Assembly (NCBI GenBank): GCA_023389045.1
Contig: JAEWEZ010000009.1
Coordinates: 1 to 40,008, forward strand
Direction: 5' to 3'
DNA: 40,008 bases
From: Actinomycetes bacterium
GTDB lineage: Bacteria; Actinomycetota; Actinomycetes; Actinomycetales; Dermabacteraceae
The position numbers and the translations under genes are program-made. Below are positions 38,648 through 40,008 of this stretch, piece by piece. The notes under the pieces were generated by a model that had not been told where the DNA came from, ran no database searches, and saw only the letters and a program-made list of their open reading frames with translations. The stretch's first letter is position 1, and every line of letters starts with the position of its first letter.

Positions 38648-40008
38648 TCAGGCCACCCACACCGTGGTCAGATTGCAGAACTCGCGGATTCCTTCCTTCG
38701 CCAGTTCACGGCCATAGCCGGAACGCTTAATGCCGCCGAAGGGCAGAGCCGGATGCGAAACCGTCATGCCGTTCACGAAGACGGCGCCGGCCTGCACCTC
38801 ACGCACGAAGAACTCCTGCTCCTGCTCATCCGTGGTCCACACGGAGGGAGAGAGGCCGAAGGTGGTGCGGTTGGCGATTCGCACGGCCTCCTCGGCATCG
38901 GTGATGCGGTAGAGCACCGCTGCCGGACCGAAAGCCTCCTCCTGGATCAGACGCGCCGACTCGGGCAGATCCGCAAGGACCGTCGGCGGGTAGAACCAGC
39001 CCTTCTCCGGCATCTGCGAAACCGCCTCGGGACCGCCCGCCAAAACGGTGGCACCGCAGGCCACAGCGTCATCGACGAGTTCGGCGATGTCATCGCGCCC
39101 ACCCTCGGTGGAGAGCGGACCCACATCGACGCCTTCCTCGAGCGGATCACCCACCCGCAGCTCCTTGACCGCCGCCACGAACTTCTCGGCGAACTCCTCG
39201 TACACATCCGTGTGCAGCAGGAACCGTTTCGCGGCGATGCAGGACTGCCCGTTGTTCATCATGCGCGCATTGACCGCGACCTCCACGGCCTTATCCAGGT
39301 CCGCGCTCGGCATGACGATGAAGGGATCAGATCCACCAAGCTCCAGCACGGTCTTCTTGATCTCGTCCCCGGCTACCGCCGCCACGGCCTGCCCCGCCGG
39401 TTCCGAACCGGTGAGGGTCACGGCGCGCACGCGCTCATCGCGGATCACCCGCTCGACCTCCCGCGAACCGATCAGTAGGGTGCGGAATACACCCTCGGGG
39501 AAACCGGCCCGGTCGAAGAGATCATCGAGGTAGAGCGCTGTCTGCGGAACGTTGGAGGCGTGCTTGAGCACCCCGGTGTTGCCGGCCATGAGGGCCGGGG
39601 CCGCGAAACGGATCACCTGCCAGACCGGGAAGTTCCACGGCATGACCGCGAGAACCACACCGATCGGACGGTACTTTCCGAAAGCGCGGGAGGCGCCGAC
39701 GACCGACGGGTCCTCCAGCACTTCATCGGCCAGGAAACCTTCCGCATGATCGGCATAGAAGCGCAGGCACTTGGCTGACTTCGTGATCTCGGCGCGAGAC
39801 TGGGCGATCGGTTTACCCATCTCGACAGTCAGGATCTTGGCCAGGTCCTCGCAGTCCTGCTCCAGCAGATCAGCGGCGGCATGAGCCCACTGTGCACGCT
39901 CAGCAAAGCTGGTCTTGCGCAGCACGTCATGGGCGGCATGGGCCTGCGCGATCCGACGCTCCACCTCGGCCTCATCATGCGCGCATTGACCGCGACCTCC
40001 ACGGCCTT
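38648..40008 (-). CDS. succinate-semialdehyde dehydrogenase type aldehyde dehydrogenase (partial)
   Basis: At least 438 residues of an ALDH closely like E. coli Sad/YneI: YRPIGVVLAVMPWNFPVWQV, general base Glu208 in VLELGGSDPF, nucleophile Cys242 in NNGQSCIAAKRF, and the closing GGIKRSGYGRELAKEGIREFCN. It oxidises succinate semialdehyde or a similar aldehyde with NAD(P). The first ~25 residues normally precede VERRIAQAH. Here, upstream of GTG 39964, the reading frame passes DEAE and then enters a 37-base copy of the gene's own interior, so the true start is off the window or the edge is misassembled. GTG 39964 has no convincing ribosome binding site. Confidence 0.88.
   Translation of the reverse strand, partial: GRGGRGQCAHDEAEVERRIAQAHAAHDVLRKTSFAERAQWAHAAADLLEQDCEDLAKILTVEMGKPIAQSRAEITKSAKCLRFYADHAEGFLADEVLEDPSVVGASRAFGKYRPIGVVLAVMPWNFPVWQVIRFAAPALMAGNTGVLKHASNVPQTALYLDDLFDRAGFPEGVFRTLLIGSREVERVIRDERVRAVTLTGSEPAGQAVAAVAGDEIKKTVLELGGSDPFIVMPSADLDKAVEVAVNARMMNNGQSCIAAKRFLLHTDVYEEFAEKFVAAVKELRVGDPLEEGVDVGPLSTEGGRDDIAELVDDAVACGATVLAGGPEAVSQMPEKGWFYPPTVLADLPESARLIQEEAFGPAAVLYRITDAEEAVRIANRTTFGLSPSVWTTDEQEQEFFVREVQAGAVFVNGMTVSHPALPFGGIKRSGYGRELAKEGIREFCNLTTVWVA
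39972..40008. repeat. 37-bp direct copy of an internal ALDH segment at the window edge
   Basis: The last 37 bases of the window are identical to 39256-39292, which encode part of the ALDH active-site region (KAVEVAVNARMM on the minus strand). At the edge they are in another reading frame. This looks like a contig-end artefact, though a real short duplication is possible. Confidence 0.85.

Noticed and set aside
1..40008. CRISPR array
   Set aside because: No regularly spaced short repeats with unique spacers and no cas genes. Tandem repeats found here are contiguous.

Overview
The window is GC-rich, gene-dense chromosomal DNA from an actinobacterium. The evidence is the codon usage, a LARTG sortase anchor, CsbD, an LTD surface protein, a GluABCD-like amino-acid ABC operon, MetP/MetS and several leaderless promoters. 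Small, host-associated Micrococcales such as Dermabacteraceae would fit, but that placement is inference. Apart from dnaB and one tRNA-Ser, most genes are transport, catabolic or accessory genes. No phage, transposase, CRISPR array or integrase is visible.

Layout. 0.1-2.3 kb: a PLP aminotransferase lying between two copies of an ~81-bp palindromic repeat. 2.3-5.1 kb: a secreted two-LTD, LARTG-anchored protein facing a GtrA-like membrane protein. 5.1-6.2 kb: four ~55-bp repeats, then a PdxK/ThiD kinase. 6.4-11.7 kb: a polar amino-acid ABC importer, a class II glutamine amidotransferase and fdhD. 11.9-12.3 kb: a VOC dioxygenase gene collapsed by deletions. 12.3-17.8 kb: a glycerol locus, with a SorC-type regulator divergent from glpD-glpF-glpK, a palindromic operator between them and a strong terminator at the end. 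17.9-20.2 kb: a GH3 glycosidase. 20.2-23.1 kb: an APC permease between further repeat copies, then a NUDIX hydrolase, with a decayed duplicate of the NUDIX 5' end on the other side of the permease. 23.2-26.3 kb: an unusual TIM-barrel/D-2-hydroxyacid dehydrogenase fusion and ornithine cyclodeaminase. 26.5-28.4 kb: a sirtuin remnant, a zinc-peptidase-like protein without zinc ligands, and tRNA-Ser(GGA). 28.5-30.4 kb: metP-metS. 30.8-34.0 kb: an M20 amidohydrolase with an AbgT transporter. 34.1-35.1 kb: a ChaA antiporter lacking its second half-motif. 35.4-38.5 kb: a small unknown gene behind a G10 tract, dnaB, a truncated PPOX-fold protein, CsbD and a YetF/DUF421 protein. 38.6-40.0 kb: a succinate-semialdehyde-type dehydrogenase running into the window edge, where the last 37 bases repeat an internal part of the same gene.

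Three themes run through the window. (1) A previously unnamed (to my knowledge) 81-82-bp palindromic repeat has five copies, its inner core is reversed in two of them, and copies flank single genes. (2) A 10-mer, GGCCGACGGG, occurs at least 19 times in linkers, terminator arms and inter-domain coding segments. (3) Several genes (VOC, sirtuin, PPOX, ChaA, duplicated NUDIX start) have lost segments while their neighbours are intact, which suggests ongoing reduction by deletion.
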